The notes under the pieces are model-generated. The model searched no databases. It was not told the origin of the DNA and saw nothing but the letters and a program-made list of their open reading frames with translations. This document shows positions 9,709-17,075 of a stretch of DNA of 39,182 nucleotides, in pieces (position 1 is the stretch's first letter; each line of letters begins with the position of its first letter). A program made the position numbers and the translations under genes. Source of the stretch: a virus; the IMG/VR virus record IMGVR_UViG_3300044981_000443, positions 1 to 39,182 of that record. One strand, 5' to 3'.

Positions 9709-10170
9709 TCATGATGTCTTGGCCCAAACGCTGAAAAAACGCGGCTTGCGCGCCGGATCGGCGAGAACAGCGTTGCGCAAGACTTCGTCCTCGATGACCA
9801 TTCGGGCCTGGTAATAGGCGTGAACGATGCGCAGCGGCGCTGCCGCGGTAACGATGCCGCCGTGCGAGTAACAGCGGCCATAGCGGAACACCATCACGTC
9901 GCCGGGCTGCGGCTGCACCGTTTCGGCGCCCCGATCGAAGATGAAGCCGAGATAGCGCTCTTCGCTGCGATGCAGATGCCAGTCCACCGGGTATGGCCGC
10001 GGGTCGAACGGCGGCACGAGGCCAGTGTCGACGAAGACGTTGCGGAGCAACATTCCACAATCGATTCCGACGCCCTTTATGTCCGCGCAATTATGATATG
10101 GGGTTCCAATATAACTTCGCGCTTCAGCTACCACCGTCGCCCGTTGTTGATTCTCTATCGACTGCGGCAT
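9709..10170 (-). CDS. NlpC/P60 cell-wall peptidase of the tail tip (RcGTA gp14-like)
   Basis: Cysteine peptidase of 153 aa, expected to sit in the tail tip and open peptidoglycan during DNA entry. The NlpC/P60 hallmarks are present: ARSYIGTPYHN, then the nucleophile Cys in GIDCGML (near residue 39), and the catalytic His in RCYSHGGIV (near residue 103), with GDVMVFRY between them. The length and layout match the small phage NlpC/P60 proteins encoded between DUF2163 and the large tail-tip gene. The ATG at 10170 lies inside the 3' end of the GIY-YIG gene, giving a 47-base overlap. The usual family N-terminus (about 15 residues before the ARSYIGTPYH segment) supports this start. A weak ribosome site suggests coupling to the upstream gene. 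Confidence 0.9.
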   Translation of the reverse strand: MPQSIENQQRATVVAEARSYIGTPYHNCADIKGVGIDCGMLLRNVFVDTGLVPPFDPRPYPVDWHLHRSEERYLGFIFDRGAETVQPQPGDVMVFRYGRCYSHGGIVTAAAPLRIVHAYYQARMVIEDEVLRNAVLADPARKPRFFSVWAKTS

Positions 10171-10897
10171 TTTTGGCTCTATTCCGTCGCATTATTTCCG
10201 AACGCTCAGCGGAAGATCGTGATGCCCACCAAGCCTTTTTCGCTTCAGATATTTTTTGTCGGGCGGCGTCCGACCAAGGTCCACGAAAGCCCTGCGCATG
10301 ACGGGCTAATCGACTCCGTTCCTCTGGATCGCGATTTTGATGTGCGTCGATCAGTTTTTTTCTGTGCTCGTATGACAGAGTCTTGCCGCGCTTCGACACC
10401 GCCAGCCTCTGCCGATGTATTTCGGCCTTTGGTCGCCCAATAAGCTTGGCACGCATTGCCGCCACAGTCTTCGGGTCACGCGGCTTGCCCAGCGTCGCGG
10501 CTCTTGCGGCGGCGAGCGCTTGAGGCGATGGCTTTCTGCCGCGGCGCTTCTCGCTCATTCTTCGTTTGGCGGTGGCCGTATGGCGTCTGCCCTGCGCTCC
10601 TTCGCCTCCATCGGTCAAATTCGTTAGATCAAAGCCGAGCGAACGATAATGCGTAATCCATTTGCACTCAGCTTCGGCGTGACCTTGTCCATCCCCGCGT
10701 TCTACAGCCTTCACACACGGATAAAAGCCATCAGCAATAAGAGAGGCAAGCCATCGATCGCGCCGTTGATTGCCGCCAAGTCGGCTTGGCTTCATGTGAT
10801 CTCGCAGTCGCTGCCTTAAATTTATAGTCCAGCCGACATATCTCACTTGACCGTCGCGCGGATCAATTAAAGTGTAAATCAGCCAAGATTTGGACAT
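10124..10897 (-). CDS. Free-standing GIY-YIG homing-endonuclease-like protein with NUMOD3-like repeats
   Basis: A 257-aa selfish-type nuclease. The N-terminal ~100 residues are a GIY-YIG domain: LIYTL and RYVGWT (the GIY...YIG pair in variant form), followed by NLRQRLRDH with the conserved Arg, a Glu in EAECKWI, and LTNLTDGGEG with the conserved Asn. The C-terminal half has repeated small DNA-binding elements of the NUMOD3 kind (GRRHTATAKRRMSEKRRG, KTLSYEHRKKLIDAH). It sits between the DUF2163 and NlpC/P60 genes, which are normally adjacent in RcGTA-like tail modules, and overlaps the peptidase start. Base composition is more AT-rich than in the flanking tail genes. It is most likely a mobile gene inserted into the tail operon. 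A cleavage target in a related phage's tail-tip junction is an inference. Confidence 0.85.
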   Translation of the reverse strand: MSKSWLIYTLIDPRDGQVRYVGWTINLRQRLRDHMKPSRLGGNQRRDRWLASLIADGFYPCVKAVERGDGQGHAEAECKWITHYRSLGFDLTNLTDGGEGAQGRRHTATAKRRMSEKRRGRKPSPQALAAARAATLGKPRDPKTVAAMRAKLIGRPKAEIHRQRLAVSKRGKTLSYEHRKKLIDAHQNRDPEERSRLARHAQGFRGPWSDAARQKISEAKKAWWASRSSAERSEIMRRNRAKNAAVDRESTTGDGGS

Positions 10898-10952
10898 ATA
10901 ACAAATAAGAACATAAAACCATTTTCATGCAAGCTAAAAAATAAACTTGTCC

Positions 10953-11828
10953 CTAGATCGCCATCTGCGGCGGCGGTACGTAGGGAAAGCCGCGAAAATT
11001 GACCAGATTGTTGAACTTCGCCTGGCACGTCGTCAGCGTGTGATCGCAGCCGAAATACACCGTGAAGCCGTCGCCGGTCGCCGGCACGCTCTGCAGCGGA
11101 TTGATGAGGTTCAATGAAGAGCCGTTCACCGCCGAGCCAACCGTCGCCGTTACGCCGGCGAGAACGCCGGACGTGAACGTGATCGTGCCCTGCGCAAAAT
11201 TGGCATTGGCAAGCGGCCAATAGATGATCGAGGCCGTCGATCCGGCGCCGACCGTGCCATTGGCTTGAAAGTCGGACTTGTGAAGCGTACAGCCCGGATC
11301 GTAAAGCGTGTGCAAGCACGTCGGCTGATACATATTGCGCGGCATGTCGATGTCGAGCAGCACCAGATCGGAATTGACCGTGATCTTGGCGCTGGTGCGG
11401 CCGATCTCATCAATGGTGCCAAGCCGGCCCTTGAACAGCATCGCCGCGCCGATCGCCGTACCGCCCAGCCGATCGGAAAAGAACACCCGATAGCGGACGA
11501 TCTCGCAGCCGTCGAACAAACCGTCGCGCAGTGCCTGGAGGAACGGCGCGCCGCCGGTGATGATATCCGTCGCGCGCGCCGCAACGGTGATCTGTTGCTG
11601 ATCGACATTGAGCCCGACCGCGGCCTTGTATTTGAGGCCGTCAATCAGGATGGAATTCGCCAGATAGGCGACGCCCCCATACGTGAAAGTCACATCGATA
11701 TTGGTATAGGCCAGCGTGCTGCCGCCTTGCAGCGTGAACAAAAAGGCGTCCGCCATCAGCAACTGCGCGTCGGGGCTGGCGCGGGCCGTGTTGAGATAAT
11801 TGATGAGTGCGTTCGTAGCCGGTTTCAT
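10953..11828 (-). CDS. DUF2163 / phage BR0599-type tail protein (RcGTA gp13-like)
   Basis: Baseplate/hub component of the RcGTA-like tail tip. The frame is open from further upstream, but I start at ATG 11828 (MKPATNALINYLNTAR), because family members begin with a short helix then 'yLn.a....aDlf.ftl..G....yT..d', seen here as LLMADAFLFTLQGGSTLAYTNID. The C-terminal conserved domain is clear: YQPTCLHTLYDPGCTLHKSDF, split by the TFTSGVLAG strand, then GCDHTLTTCQAKFNNLVNF and RGFPYVPPP. The Cys residues (PTCLH, PGCTL, GCDH, TTCQAKF) are characteristic of this family. The upstream in-frame extension to 11966 is Ala/Lys-rich and unlike the family. It follows the beta-propeller gene by ~300 bases, where DUF2460 would normally be directly upstream. 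Confidence 0.88.
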   Translation of the reverse strand: MKPATNALINYLNTARASPDAQLLMADAFLFTLQGGSTLAYTNIDVTFTYGGVAYLANSILIDGLKYKAAVGLNVDQQQITVAARATDIITGGAPFLQALRDGLFDGCEIVRYRVFFSDRLGGTAIGAAMLFKGRLGTIDEIGRTSAKITVNSDLVLLDIDMPRNMYQPTCLHTLYDPGCTLHKSDFQANGTVGAGSTASIIYWPLANANFAQGTITFTSGVLAGVTATVGSAVNGSSLNLINPLQSVPATGDGFTVYFGCDHTLTTCQAKFNNLVNFRGFPYVPPPQMAI

Positions 11829-12132
11829 GGCGACGCGCTCCGCTACAGGAGATTTTTTGACAGGCTTGGGACGCGCGGCTATGGCCGCAATCGCAATGGC
11901 ATGGACTTCAGAAGAGTGCTTCTTTTGGTCGAGGCCCAATTGCGGCTCGTCGAGCAATGGCAACAATGCTTGAGAGCCGCAGCTCCGCTTTGCGCTTTTG
12001 CGCAGTCAGCGGATCATCGTTGTTGCTGACGAACGATACCTGTGGCGCAGGAGTGGCGCGATCGGTTTGCCGAAGCGAACGAACATTGCGCGACTTTCAC
12101 GCGGCGCAACTGCCGCGCGCAAGGCCACGTGG
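11829..12132 (-). other. Gene-poor stretch with a possible coding remnant
   Basis: Between the beta-propeller stop and the DUF2163 start there is no convincing complete gene. One minus-strand frame is open from about 12086 to a TGA at 11908 and reads like protein (segments such as VSFVSNNDDPLTAQKRKAEL and RLSSIVAIARRAA), but it has no ATG/GTG start near its 5' end. It may be the tail of a gene displaced when the beta-propeller gene was inserted. No terminator-like hairpin followed by T-run was seen here. Confidence 0.3.
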
Positions 12133-13005
12133 CTAGCATCCCACCGCCATCGAGATCCACAATTCATTGGTGATGGATCGGCCCGTCCAGGTCACACCGT
12201 CCGGCGAGCTCGCATTGCCGTTGCCGGCGCCGCCGCTGCTCGCAGCGAAGATGCCGAGCCCGTCCGAGTAGGCAACAAACGTCATCGTCACGGGAAGCGT
12301 GTTGCTGCTCCAAGTCGTGCCGTCGGACGACGTCATAACGCTGGCCCCGACCACGCAGAAAAGTGCCAGCGATGCCGACCAGCAGCAACTTCCGATGGCC
12401 GGGCTCGCGCTTGCTGGGAGTGTCGAGGTACTCCAGCTCGTGCCATTCGTCGAAGTCGCGTATGTAGATCCATTCTCAGTCGCCAGGAATATCCGCAAGC
12501 TTGGTGACCAAGCGACGGTGTTCCAAGTGCCGGTAGGCATCGTGCCCGCGGTCCAGTTCACGCCATCGGGGGATACGGCAACCACGTTCGTCCCTACCGT
12601 GCAGAATATGGCCAGTCCTGGCGACCAGCAGATGCCGCGCCATCGCGCCGATGACGGCATTCCGGCCGTGACGCTCCAGTTCGCGCCGTCAGTCGATGTC
12701 GCCACATTTCGGCTACCCGTGCCCGGACCGGCCGGGCTACAGAATATCGCCAGCGTGGGCGACCAGCACATTGCGTTGTAATGATCGGGCGTCGGGATAT
12801 AGGGCGTGGTTGTCCAGGTCACTCCGTCCGGCGAAGTCAGCCCGTTTCCGGCGGAGCCGAGAGCGGAGAAAATCCCCAGCGATTGCGACCACGCGCTACA
12901 CAGAAGGCTACCGAACGGCAGCGTGACCGGGCTGGACCAAGTTTTGCCGTCGGCGGAGACGCTTGAGAACCCGTTTACTGTGGTGCTGGAGATCAGGCTG
13001 AACAT
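12133..13005 (-). CDS. Seven-repeat beta-propeller (BNR/sialidase-like repeat) tail protein
   Basis: A 290-aa protein made almost entirely of repeats with an Asp-box-like core, S-x-D-G-x-x-W. I count seven: SADGKTW, SPDGVTW, STDGANW, SPDGVNW, STNGTSW, SSDGTTW and SPDGVTW, each followed about 15-25 residues later by 'W S . . L . I F . . .' (for example CWSPTLAIFC, CWSPGLAIFC, AWSPSLRIFL). Seven units of ~40 residues fit one seven-bladed propeller, as in BNR-repeat and YCF48-like proteins. No sialidase catalytic signature (RIP motif, catalytic Glu/Tyr) is evident, so a binding role, perhaps to glycans, is more likely than hydrolysis. It lies inside the tail-tip module, between DUF2460 and DUF2163, a place where RcGTA has no extra gene. 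It is probably an accessory adsorption protein. Confidence 0.75.
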   Translation of the reverse strand: MFSLISSTTVNGFSSVSADGKTWSSPVTLPFGSLLCSAWSQSLGIFSALGSAGNGLTSPDGVTWTTTPYIPTPDHYNAMCWSPTLAIFCSPAGPGTGSRNVATSTDGANWSVTAGMPSSARWRGICWSPGLAIFCTVGTNVVAVSPDGVNWTAGTMPTGTWNTVAWSPSLRIFLATENGSTYATSTNGTSWSTSTLPASASPAIGSCCWSASLALFCVVGASVMTSSDGTTWSSNTLPVTMTFVAYSDGLGIFAASSGGAGNGNASSPDGVTWTGRSITNELWISMAVGC

Positions 13006-13195
13006 CGCATCCCAACACCGATTTGAGGAAACCGCCGTCCACGGACTTGGCGCGTGTCAGAACTTCGATCGTTTCGGGCCGTCATTTCGATCGCCAAGGC
13101 CGGCTCCCGTTATGGTTGTCACAATGTCGCGAAACCAGCGTTCCAGCAAGAGGCACACGCTATTGCGGCCGCCGCGTCGGCGCGAGCCGCGCGTC

Positions 13196-13819
13196 TCACG
13201 GCCCGCTCTTCACGCTGCGGAATTTCATGCTTTCGAGCTTCCACAGGTTCGACATGAATTCCTCGAATTCCATCTGGTCGTCGAGAAACCGGCACTGAAA
13301 GGCGAAAGAGAAGTCAGCGGATACCACGACGCCGGCGCCTGGCGGCGTGGTGAAGCTCAACGTGTTCGGCGTCGCCAAGCTAAAGCTGCCACCGGATTGC
13401 AGCGTGCCATTGAGATACACATGCGAGAGCGCGGTCACCCAGCCGACCGGCTCGGCGAAGCCGCCGAGCGCGCGGCCGAAGGTGAAGGCCGTCGTCGTGC
13501 CGTCGCCGATGCCAATACCTTGGCCGGTAACGGTGCTGTCGTCCGGATCGGTATAGAGAAACGTGCCGAACTGGCCTTGCAGCTGCAGGAAAAAACCCAT
13601 CAGGCTCTGCAGGCTCGACGCGCCAAGCCCGGCAAATCCGCTTGCCGACGAGGTAAGGCCGTCATAGGTCGCCTCGAACTCGTAGAGCGGATAATTCATC
13701 AGCGCAACGCGGGCCTCGCGGCCGGACACATGCGAGGCGATGCGCGTGTTGAACGCGGGCTTCTTGCGGCGCGACCAGGCCAGCCCCGGCAATGTCGGCA
13801 GCGAAGGCGGCGTCGTCAT
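13196..13819 (-). CDS. DUF2460 / TIGR02217-type distal tail protein (RcGTA gp12-like)
   Basis: Distal-tail-type structural protein of 207 aa. Family features: an N-terminal 'R..P.fnTri....sGre.r....yPlyeFe..yd.L' reading here RRKKPAFNTRI, SGREARVALMNYPLYEFEATYDGL, cut for length; the mid-part LMGFFLQLQGQFGTFLYTDPDD; and the C-terminal FSFAFQCRFLDDQMEFEEFM then LWKLESMKFRSVK. The length matches the family (about 205-215 aa). It lies 15 bases after the tape measure stop. In RcGTA the order tape measure - g12 - g13 - g14 - g15 is the same as here, apart from the propeller and GIY-YIG insertions. Confidence 0.92.
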   Translation of the reverse strand: MTTPPSLPTLPGLAWSRRKKPAFNTRIASHVSGREARVALMNYPLYEFEATYDGLTSSASGFAGLGASSLQSLMGFFLQLQGQFGTFLYTDPDDSTVTGQGIGIGDGTTTAFTFGRALGGFAEPVGWVTALSHVYLNGTLQSGGSFSLATPNTLSFTTPPGAGVVVSADFSFAFQCRFLDDQMEFEEFMSNLWKLESMKFRSVKSGP

Positions 13820-13834
13820 CTCGTTTCACTCCTG

Positions 13835-15055
13835 TCATGCCCGTGTGCCGCGTAGCCCGAGATGGGCGCCGCTCTTGATGCCTTTGTTGATGGCGCCGAT
13901 CATGTGTTTGGCGTTGTCGTTGAAGAAGCGTTCGACGCTTCGCGAATCCAAGGCGGAGATGTTGACGCTGACCGGAGCGTGCACGGTGCCGGCCATGCCG
14001 GCGCCGGTAAACGGCCCCGACGTCTTCGCCGACGGAATGATCTTTTCGCCCTGATGAATGACCGCCAAGCCGCTGCGCACGACGTAGTCGGTGCCGACGT
14101 CGGCGCTGGCGATAAATCCGGTAGCGCCGGCTATGATCGCACCGCCCGCCGCCAGGCCGATCGCCGGCGCGGCGGGACCGGCCTCGGGCGCGACTGCGGC
14201 CGACACTTCGGCCGCGGTCTTGCCGCCCGAGGCAAAAATAGACTTCAGCGCGTCGGTTATGGTCGTGAAAATACCGGCGCTCGCCGCACCCTCCTCGGCC
14301 GCCACCCGGGCCGCGGTACCGCTTGTTGTCGCTGTCGTCTTGGCTATTTCAGCCGCCAGCCATTTGACGACCGTTGACTCGGCCATCTCGATGAATTTGA
14401 TAGTCAAATCCTCCAAGATCTTGACCGACGCCTTTTTCCACGTGGTGGTTCCTTCAAGGAGGCCGCGAAGTTGCGAATTGAACGCGCCGGTCACGTTCGA
14501 AAGATAGCCAGTCCAGAGTGCCTGTTGGGCGGCGATCGATTGCTCATCGAGCTTGAGCATGTCTGTCGTGTGCTTTGCCTCAAGCAAATCGATTTTGGCC
14601 GTAAGAGCCTGCTTGCTCGCCAAAGTGGCGTTGTCGGCCGTCAGCCCATTTTGCAGGACGGCGCGCTGCGCCTCGAATTCCTTTTCCGTTTCTGCTTCCA
14701 GCAGCGCGTATTTCTGATCTTGCGTTATCTGATATTGCTTGGCCTCGGCATCGATGAGGATCTTCTTTTGCGCGAAGCCCTGCTGCAGGAGCTTGATTTC
14801 GTTGCCTATCGCCTTCGTCTGCGACGCGGCGCGCTGCGCCGCCGTACCGAAATCCTCCACCCCCCTCGCGGACTCGGCGATCCGCCCTACCGGAAATGCC
14901 GCTCCGATCGTTTCACCCAGGCGGTCGAACGAGGCGCCGACATCCTTGATCGGCGCAGCCAGCTCCAGGAGCGAGTCTTTCACTTGCGCAATGCCCGCCA
15001 ACGCTTCGTCGGTTTTGGCACCAAACTCGATCTCAACCCGATTATCGTCGGCCAT
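13835..15055 (-). CDS. Tail tape measure protein
   Basis: A 406-aa protein that sets tail length and fills the tube. Seen in the sequence: an N-terminal segment 'VEIEFGAKTDEALAGIAQVK', a long charged helical region (about 80-190, e.g. EAKQYQITQDQKYALLEAET) likely to be coiled coil, a conserved 'GLLEGTTTWKKASVKILEDL' phage tape-measure helix, then Ala/Gly-rich hydrophobic segments (AAIGLAAGGAIIAGATGFIA) and the typical C-terminus 'DYVVRSGLAVIHQGEKIIPS' followed by a basic end. Position between the tail chaperones and DUF2460 is diagnostic. At about 1.5 angstrom per residue it predicts a short tail of roughly 60 nm; this is an inference from the family rule. Confidence 0.9.
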   Translation of the reverse strand: MADDNRVEIEFGAKTDEALAGIAQVKDSLLELAAPIKDVGASFDRLGETIGAAFPVGRIAESARGVEDFGTAAQRAASQTKAIGNEIKLLQQGFAQKKILIDAEAKQYQITQDQKYALLEAETEKEFEAQRAVLQNGLTADNATLASKQALTAKIDLLEAKHTTDMLKLDEQSIAAQQALWTGYLSNVTGAFNSQLRGLLEGTTTWKKASVKILEDLTIKFIEMAESTVVKWLAAEIAKTTATTSGTAARVAAEEGAASAGIFTTITDALKSIFASGGKTAAEVSAAVAPEAGPAAPAIGLAAGGAIIAGATGFIASADVGTDYVVRSGLAVIHQGEKIIPSAKTSGPFTGAGMAGTVHAPVSVNISALDSRSVERFFNDNAKHMIGAINKGIKSGAHLGLRGTRA

Positions 15056-15073
15056 GGGAATTGCCTCGGCGCT

Positions 15074-15274
15074 TCACGTGATGGTTCCGGTCGGAAACAT
15101 GGCGAGCAGGTCGTGATAATTCTTCGACGGCTTCGCCGGCGGCTTATAACCGAGATGGGCGGCGAACAGCCGGCGCAGCGGCGGGCAGTCTGCCCAGGCC
15201 CTATGCAGATCCTCGAGAAAGAACACGTCGACCTGGTCCAACACCTGATCGCGCGTCCAGTTAAGCTCGATCAC
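15074..15274 (-). CDS. C-terminal part of tail-assembly chaperone (frameshift extension frame)
   Basis: The reading frame gives 66 residues from a GTG at 15274, overlapping the previous stop as GTGA. It ends RLFAAHLGYKPPAKPSKNYH then DLLAMFPTGTIT. The frame is open well upstream of that GTG and reads convincingly as protein (LGDERFDAFDWRALVADLVI), so this is better explained as the extension reached by a -1 ribosomal frameshift near 15330-15337. The fusion would be about 197 aa, analogous to lambda gpGT or the second chaperone in RcGTA (g10/g10.1). The 'W....D....C..LR..FA.h.gYkP' pattern recalls small phage proteins before the tape measure. Separate translation from the GTG cannot be excluded. 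Confidence 0.6.
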   Translation of the reverse strand: MIELNWTRDQVLDQVDVFFLEDLHRAWADCPPLRRLFAAHLGYKPPAKPSKNYHDLLAMFPTGTIT

Positions 15275-15666
15275 GAGGTCGGCGACGAGCGCGCGCCAGT
15301 CGAAGGCATCGAAGCGCTCGTCGCCAAGATTTCCCCCGCGGCGGCATCGACCTTTCTGCCGCCGGCCTGTTCGATGACGACCGGCAGCGCGGCGACGAGC
15401 TCGGCAATGGTGATGGGCAGATCGAAAAACTCGTCATGGGTCAGCTGGGGATGGGCCCGGCGCAGACCGTGCCACAACACTTCGGCCAGCGGCTTAAGCC
15501 GCTCGCCGGACAGATTGTCCATGCCGATGCCGGAGAGTTTTGGCACATGGTCGGCAATAGCGAGGATTTGCCGCAGCGACAGCGGCGCTACATGGAAATC
15601 CTGGCCGCCGAGCCGCACCGGGCGCGCCGTCGCCAGATCGATGGATTCGTCACGATCGAGGCTCAC
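15271..15666 (-). CDS. Tail-assembly chaperone (lambda G / RcGTA g10-like)
   Basis: A 131-aa protein in the slot between tail tube and tape measure, where chaperones that bind the tape measure are encoded. It starts at GTG 15666 behind a good GGGAG ribosome site. The body is helical: PLSLRQILAIADHVPKL, LKPLAEVLWHGLRRAHP, FFDLPITIAELVAALPVVIE. The last ~20 residues (after GE at residue 112) become Ser/Ala-rich and non-protein-like (ILATSASMPSTGARSSPTS), whereas the -1 frame becomes protein-like at that point. That is the sign of a programmed frameshift. The zero-frame product would be the short form. Confidence 0.75.
   Translation of the reverse strand: MSLDRDESIDLATARPVRLGGQDFHVAPLSLRQILAIADHVPKLSGIGMDNLSGERLKPLAEVLWHGLRRAHPQLTHDEFFDLPITIAELVAALPVVIEQAGGRKVDAAAGEILATSASMPSTGARSSPTS
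15330..15337 (-). promoter_or_regulatory. Probable -1 frameshift site in the tail chaperone gene
   Basis: On the coding strand the sequence is GGGGGAAA, read in zero frame as GGG-GAA-A after a preceding G. Slipping back one base after GAA continues as AAT-CTT-GGC-GAC-GAG and enters an open frame that runs through to the stop at 15074. The P-site GGG can re-pair perfectly; the A-site re-pairing is partial. G-rich/A-rich slippery runs at this gene position are a known feature of dsDNA phage tail chaperones. Actual use is not demonstrated here. Confidence 0.6.
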
Positions 15667-15677
15667 GCGGTATCTCC

Positions 15678-16418
15678 CTATTCGCTCAGGCTGATGGTGC
15701 CGATATTGTTCGAAGCGTCCGCGATCGCCTGGAAATCGAACTCGGCGACGGTGAATTTCTGGTTGGCGAACGGCAGCGACAGCTTTGGCGAGACGCAGGC
15801 GTTGAGCTTCACCACCAAATCCTTGGCAACGCCGAAATAGTTGAAGGTTTCCTTCAACGAGATTTCGAACGTCGGCAACGGCCCGGTGAGCTGGTTGGCG
15901 AGGCTGATCTTATTCCCGGAAGCGACGGTGTAAGTGTAATAGATCAGCACCGCAGCGCCGTTGTCGGCGGTATTGAAGCTGTAGACGCCGCTCGCCACGC
16001 TGTATTGGCCCTGCGCCGGCGATGATGCCACCGGTGCGAACTGCGCGCCGCTCGATGCGTAGAATACGCCGTAATCCTCGCCGAAGGTGGCGCTGTTGGC
16101 GACCGTGACGGCGCCCGACGCGACGGTGTCGCTTTCGCCGGTGGTCATTTCCAGCATGCTGTTCGCCGTCAGGGTCTGGCCGAGGAACAGATTGTTGATC
16201 TGGGTCGCCTGCAGGCGCGCGTATTTCGCCTTGCCGGCGATCTTGAACTCACCGCCGCCGGCCGCGACCGGCATGTTGTACTGGCCGAGCAACAGCTCGA
16301 TCTTGCGGTCGAAATCGAGCGAAACCGATTCCAGCGTGCCGAGCAGCGCGGGCGGCGTATTGGCGACGTCGGTACGCTTGCCGATCAGCGTGCCTGAGCC
16401 GAAGGCGTATTGGGTCAT
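15678..16418 (-). CDS. Major tail tube protein
   Basis: Tube subunit of 246 aa. It begins MTQYAFGSGTLIGKRTDVANTPP, cut here by the family pattern 'G.gtLig.r.D....tP..lG.le.v.ldfd...k.L.Gq...PvaaGgge.ki.gkakya', with LLLGQYNMPVAAGGGEFKIA visible. It then has TQINNLFLG and a late TFEISLKETFNYFG...KLNAC segment. A middle stretch (about 95-170) with YSVASGVYSFNTADNGAAVL is an inserted Ig-like/tube-decoration-type segment; a similar short beta motif occurs in the head-tail connector at about 21.7 kb. This matches the phage tail protein family found in RcGTA-like siphophages. It is expected to be highly expressed; it has its own ~130-base leader with an inverted repeat upstream. Confidence 0.88.
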   Translation of the reverse strand: MTQYAFGSGTLIGKRTDVANTPPALLGTLESVSLDFDRKIELLLGQYNMPVAAGGGEFKIAGKAKYARLQATQINNLFLGQTLTANSMLEMTTGESDTVASGAVTVANSATFGEDYGVFYASSGAQFAPVASSPAQGQYSVASGVYSFNTADNGAAVLIYYTYTVASGNKISLANQLTGPLPTFEISLKETFNYFGVAKDLVVKLNACVSPKLSLPFANQKFTVAEFDFQAIADASNNIGTISLSE

Positions 16419-16458
16419 GGATGTGTCTCCTGGTCAGAGTTTTGGGGAATGGGGGATG

Positions 16459-16529
16459 GGCGAAAAGCGAATGGCGAATGGTGAACAGCGCTTGGGAGGA
16501 CAAAACCCCTCCCCTACACGCTTTTCGCC
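16459..16529. repeat. Intergenic inverted repeat between tail terminator and tail tube genes
   Basis: Eleven-base arms GGCGAAAAGCG (16459-16469) and CGCTTTTCGCC (16519-16529) flank a loop that itself holds a smaller hairpin, GGGAGG (16494-16499) with CCTCCC (16508-16513). Copies of 'GCGAATGGCGAA' lie between. There is no T-run on either strand, so it is not a convincing intrinsic terminator. It resembles dispersed intergenic repeats of Bradyrhizobium-like genomes. An RNA-processing or polarity role between tail terminator and the highly needed tube gene is possible. Confidence 0.55.
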
Positions 16530-16550
16530 ACTCGCCATTTACGGTGTCGG

Positions 16551-16997
16551 TTATGGCACCAAAATCTGGAATGGAATCGCGGCGACCGCCTTGCCGTCGA
16601 CGTCGCCGGTATCGATGAACACCGGACCGAACGGGTAGCAATGCGCAACGAGCCCGCCGAGGGTTTGCTTATTGCCATTCATTGCATCGGCACCGCTCGG
16701 AACGACCGCGGCATCGACGGCATCAAGCAGCGCATTCATGGCGGTGTCCGGCGTATCCTCCGGATCCATCCCGGCCGAGAGATAGACGAACACATGGGCA
16801 TTGATGGTCAGCGTCGGCAAACCCTCGTTTTGCCGGCCGCGCACCTCGCCGGTCTTGAGCATGGTCAGAAACGGCATCTGCGTCTCGTTGACCTGATCCC
16901 AATGCACAAAGCGCCGGCTCGTCGCCGTGAAACTCGCCGCGCCTTTGATGAGATTGAAAAAGGCAACGGAAATCTGTTCGCGGGTGACCGTGGTCAT
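16551..16997 (-). CDS. Tail terminator / tail completion protein (gpU-like)
   Basis: A 148-aa protein directly upstream of the tail tube gene, the usual slot of tail completion proteins that cap the tube. Features: an N-terminal helix 'TREQISVAFFNLIKGAASF', SRRFVHWDQVNETQMPFLTM with the 'lP....h' pattern seen in such proteins, INAHVFVYLSAGMDPEDTPD (strand plus acidic turn), an Ala-rich helix MNALLDAVDAAVVP, and the closing strands HCYPFGPVFIDTGDVDGKAV then AAIPFQILVP. This layout fits small phage tail terminator proteins of the gpU/DUF3168-like type. In RcGTA-like modules the gene before the tube is also this small protein. The 79 bases upstream separate it from the first Imm1 gene. Confidence 0.75.
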   Translation of the reverse strand: MTTVTREQISVAFFNLIKGAASFTATSRRFVHWDQVNETQMPFLTMLKTGEVRGRQNEGLPTLTINAHVFVYLSAGMDPEDTPDTAMNALLDAVDAAVVPSGADAMNGNKQTLGGLVAHCYPFGPVFIDTGDVDGKAVAAIPFQILVP

Positions 16998-17075
16998 CGC
17001 GTGATCCTCGTGAATTGTCGTTCCAATACCCCGTAGCCGCAGCCTTATACCGTGAACCTCAGGGCCGGATAATTG

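Noticed and set aside
11829-11966. N-terminal extension of the DUF2163 gene to an upstream ATG
   Set aside because: The extra 46 residues are not family-like, and the ATG at 11828 begins the conserved N-terminal helix.
14471-15694. Plus-strand frame of about 400 codons opposite tape measure and chaperones
   Set aside because: Antisense shadow crossing several well-supported minus-strand genes.
16459-16529. Intrinsic terminator between tail terminator and tail tube genes
   Set aside because: A good inverted repeat is present but no T-run follows on either strand.
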